Virus record (IMG/VR): IMGVR_UViG_3300044732_000084
Coordinates: 1-22,299 of that record
Strand: one strand, 5' to 3'
Length of the DNA: 22,299 nt
Source: a virus
In this document: piece after piece, positions 21,090-22,299 of the stretch
How the letters are laid out: the number at the start of each line of letters is the position of its first letter
Position numbering within the stretch: the first letter of the stretch is position 1
The notes under the pieces: model-generated
Told to the model about the DNA's origin: nothing
The model's input: only the letters and a program-made list of their open reading frames with translations
Databases searched by the model: none
Translations under genes and position numbers: made by a program

Positions 21090-22180
21090 GTTTCTGGTAA
21101 CTCCTCTATATCAATAGTTTCTTCATTATCTTCTGTTATATTGATACTTGCTTTCATTGAATCACGCAGTCCATATTCAGACATTACCTTGTCTAAACAA
21201 CCGTCATCATTTGCTTCCCAACCCTTACGAAACTTCTTAATGATTTCTCCATCAAGTGTTGTATAGACTAATGAGTTACCTTCTTTCTTAACAAGTTCAG
21301 CCTTTTCAATCATATCTAATAGACCTGAATAAGGACTCATACCTGTTTCATAAGGAATCTTAACTTGCACTGATTCAAAAGGCTTCGCATAACGAGTCTT
21401 CATAATCTTACAAGCAGAACGAATTCCACGAACATCAGTTACCTTGTTACCGGATTCATCTTCCTTTAGTTTCAACTTTTTCATTGCAACAACAATACTT
21501 GATGCATATACGAAACCTTGACCACCTGAAATCTTATCATCGGGGTCAAACATATCTTGTGATGCATATGTGTGATTGGTTGCAACTAGTCCAACATTAT
21601 GTGAACCAAACATGTTAACACAGTTACGAACAAGTGATGTTAGTGCTTTAGGCTTACGACCCATGTCGCCCTTCATGTCACCTGCTTGGAACTGATTAAC
21701 GTCTGTGGGAGTCAACAACATACCCAATGAGTCAATAACAAACAATACCTTAGGCTTGTCAGTTTCAGGCATTGTCTTATAACTCTTCATAAACTCACTG
21801 ATAGTCTTAGCAACATCATCAATCATTGCCATGTTAAGTTTTAACAACTTATCTTCTTCAGTAGATACACCGAGAGCATGTAACCATGCTTCGTCTAGTG
21901 CATTTTCACTGTCGATTAGTACAACAAAAATGCCTTGCTCTTGTGCGTGACGTACTAGGTTACCCGAACAGATGAAACTCTTGCCAGAGCCTGATTCACC
22001 TGCGAATACAGTTACCTTACCTAGTGGTACGCCTTTGTTAAAATCACCACTGATTAGATAGTTCAGTGCGTAATTACCTGTACTGATCCAATCAGTAGGG
22101 TCATTAAATCCAATACTAAGACCATCAATAGCCTTAGTGATATCCTTACGGAATTTACTTACGTCAAATGCCTTAGCCAA
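21086..22180 (-). CDS. uvsX: RecA-like recombinase UvsX (364 aa)
   Basis: UvsX forms filaments on single-stranded DNA and drives strand exchange, initiating recombination-dependent replication. It has Walker A GESGSGKS at 61-68, the catalytic Glu in IDSENALDE (about E92), Walker B VLFVIDSLG at 145-153, an L1-like region (GRKPKAL) and the segment ATNHTYASQD leading to GGQGFVYASS. Length compares with T4 UvsX (391 aa). The acidic C-terminus (TEDNEETIDIEELPET) resembles RecA tails that control filament loading. Translation begins at TTG with a strong GAGGAG site eight bases upstream and no usable ATG nearby. Confidence 0.95.
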   Translation of the reverse strand: MAKAFDVSKFRKDITKAIDGLSIGFNDPTDWISTGNYALNYLISGDFNKGVPLGKVTVFAGESGSGKSFICSGNLVRHAQEQGIFVVLIDSENALDEAWLHALGVSTEEDKLLKLNMAMIDDVAKTISEFMKSYKTMPETDKPKVLFVIDSLGMLLTPTDVNQFQAGDMKGDMGRKPKALTSLVRNCVNMFGSHNVGLVATNHTYASQDMFDPDDKISGGQGFVYASSIVVAMKKLKLKEDESGNKVTDVRGIRSACKIMKTRYAKPFESVQVKIPYETGMSPYSGLLDMIEKAELVKKEGNSLVYTTLDGEIIKKFRKGWEANDDGCLDKVMSEYGLRDSMKASINITEDNEETIDIEELPET

Positions 22181-22194
22181 GTTATTCTCCTCTA

Positions 22195-22299
22195 TTATCT
22201 TGCAACTTGTTTCATTCTATCAGAAAAAGGAACTTTATCAAGTAAATCGGGACATTGATCTGCAAGACGTTCTAGTTCATAGTCACTTGGAAAATGACG
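22195..22299 (-). CDS. C-terminal end of an unknown gene (partial, 34 aa visible)
   Basis: The frame is open from the right window edge to a TAA (22195-22197), followed by another stop (TAG). The visible C-terminus reads RHFPSDYELERLADQCPDLLDK and ends KQVAR; the frame shows no interruption. It lies 14 bases upstream of uvsX, with the uvsX ribosome site in the gap, so it is probably the preceding gene of the same operon. The fragment is too short to identify. Confidence 0.6.
   Translation of the reverse strand, partial: RHFPSDYELERLADQCPDLLDKVPFSDRMKQVAR

Noticed and set aside
1-22299. CRISPR arrays, tRNA genes, insertion sequences, integrase or attachment sites
   Set aside because: None seen: no regularly spaced repeats, cloverleaf-like sequence, transposase motif or flanking direct repeats.

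Overview
The window is part of a T4-like (straboviral or marine-myovirus type) tailed-phage genome from a bacterial virus. It is AT-rich and tightly packed, with overlapping genes nearly all on the minus strand; only one convincing gene (6638-7018) is on the plus strand. The T4-type core set is recognisable: UvsX recombinase, a UvsY-like mediator, UvsW helicase, gp41-type helicase, gp61-type primase, a probable gp62-like clamp-loader subunit, endonuclease VII (gp49) and a DexA-like exonuclease. Peptide deformylase, a radical SAM enzyme and a 2-oxoglutarate dioxygenase are accessory genes often carried by aquatic T4-like phages. No tRNA, CRISPR, insertion sequence or integrase was seen. The host cannot be fixed from the sequence, but consensus sigma70 promoters (TTGACA-N17-TATAAT) suggest a proteobacterium-like host.

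Layout, read in the transcription direction (right to left). 22.3-20.3 kb: end of an unknown gene, uvsX, a small acidic protein and a UvsY-like protein form a recombination operon. 20.3-18.9 kb: two coupled unknown genes, the second with a possible PD-(D/E)xK nuclease signature. 18.9-17.0 kb: three separately transcribed genes (162 aa, 67 aa and an AAA+ ATPase), each behind a near-copy of the same promoter and leader, ended by a strong UUCG-loop terminator. 16.9-14.4 kb: a protein with a possible HARP-like segment, translationally coupled to UvsW. 14.4-11.0 kb: a run of small conserved unknowns, the gp62-like protein, a zinc-finger protein and four small Trp-rich proteins. 11.0-9.0 kb: radical SAM enzyme plus 2OG-Fe(II) dioxygenase. 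9.0-7.0 kb: DexA-like exonuclease, endonuclease VII, a very small DnaE-like protein and peptide deformylase, all overlapping. 5.7-3.3 kb: primase and helicase. The left end (6.5-5.8 kb and 3.3-0.1 kb) holds probable virion or late genes, preceded by candidate late promoters containing TAAATA.

The points most worth attention are: a 192-residue protein that keeps the ordered landmark motifs of the bacterial DNA polymerase III alpha subunit, including the three catalytic aspartates; a promoter/leader module repeated three times with a conserved spacer; three promoters whose -10 box ends exactly six bases before the start codon, implying leaderless mRNAs; and a HARP-like/UvsW gene pair. All functional statements come from reading motifs by eye; no database search was run.
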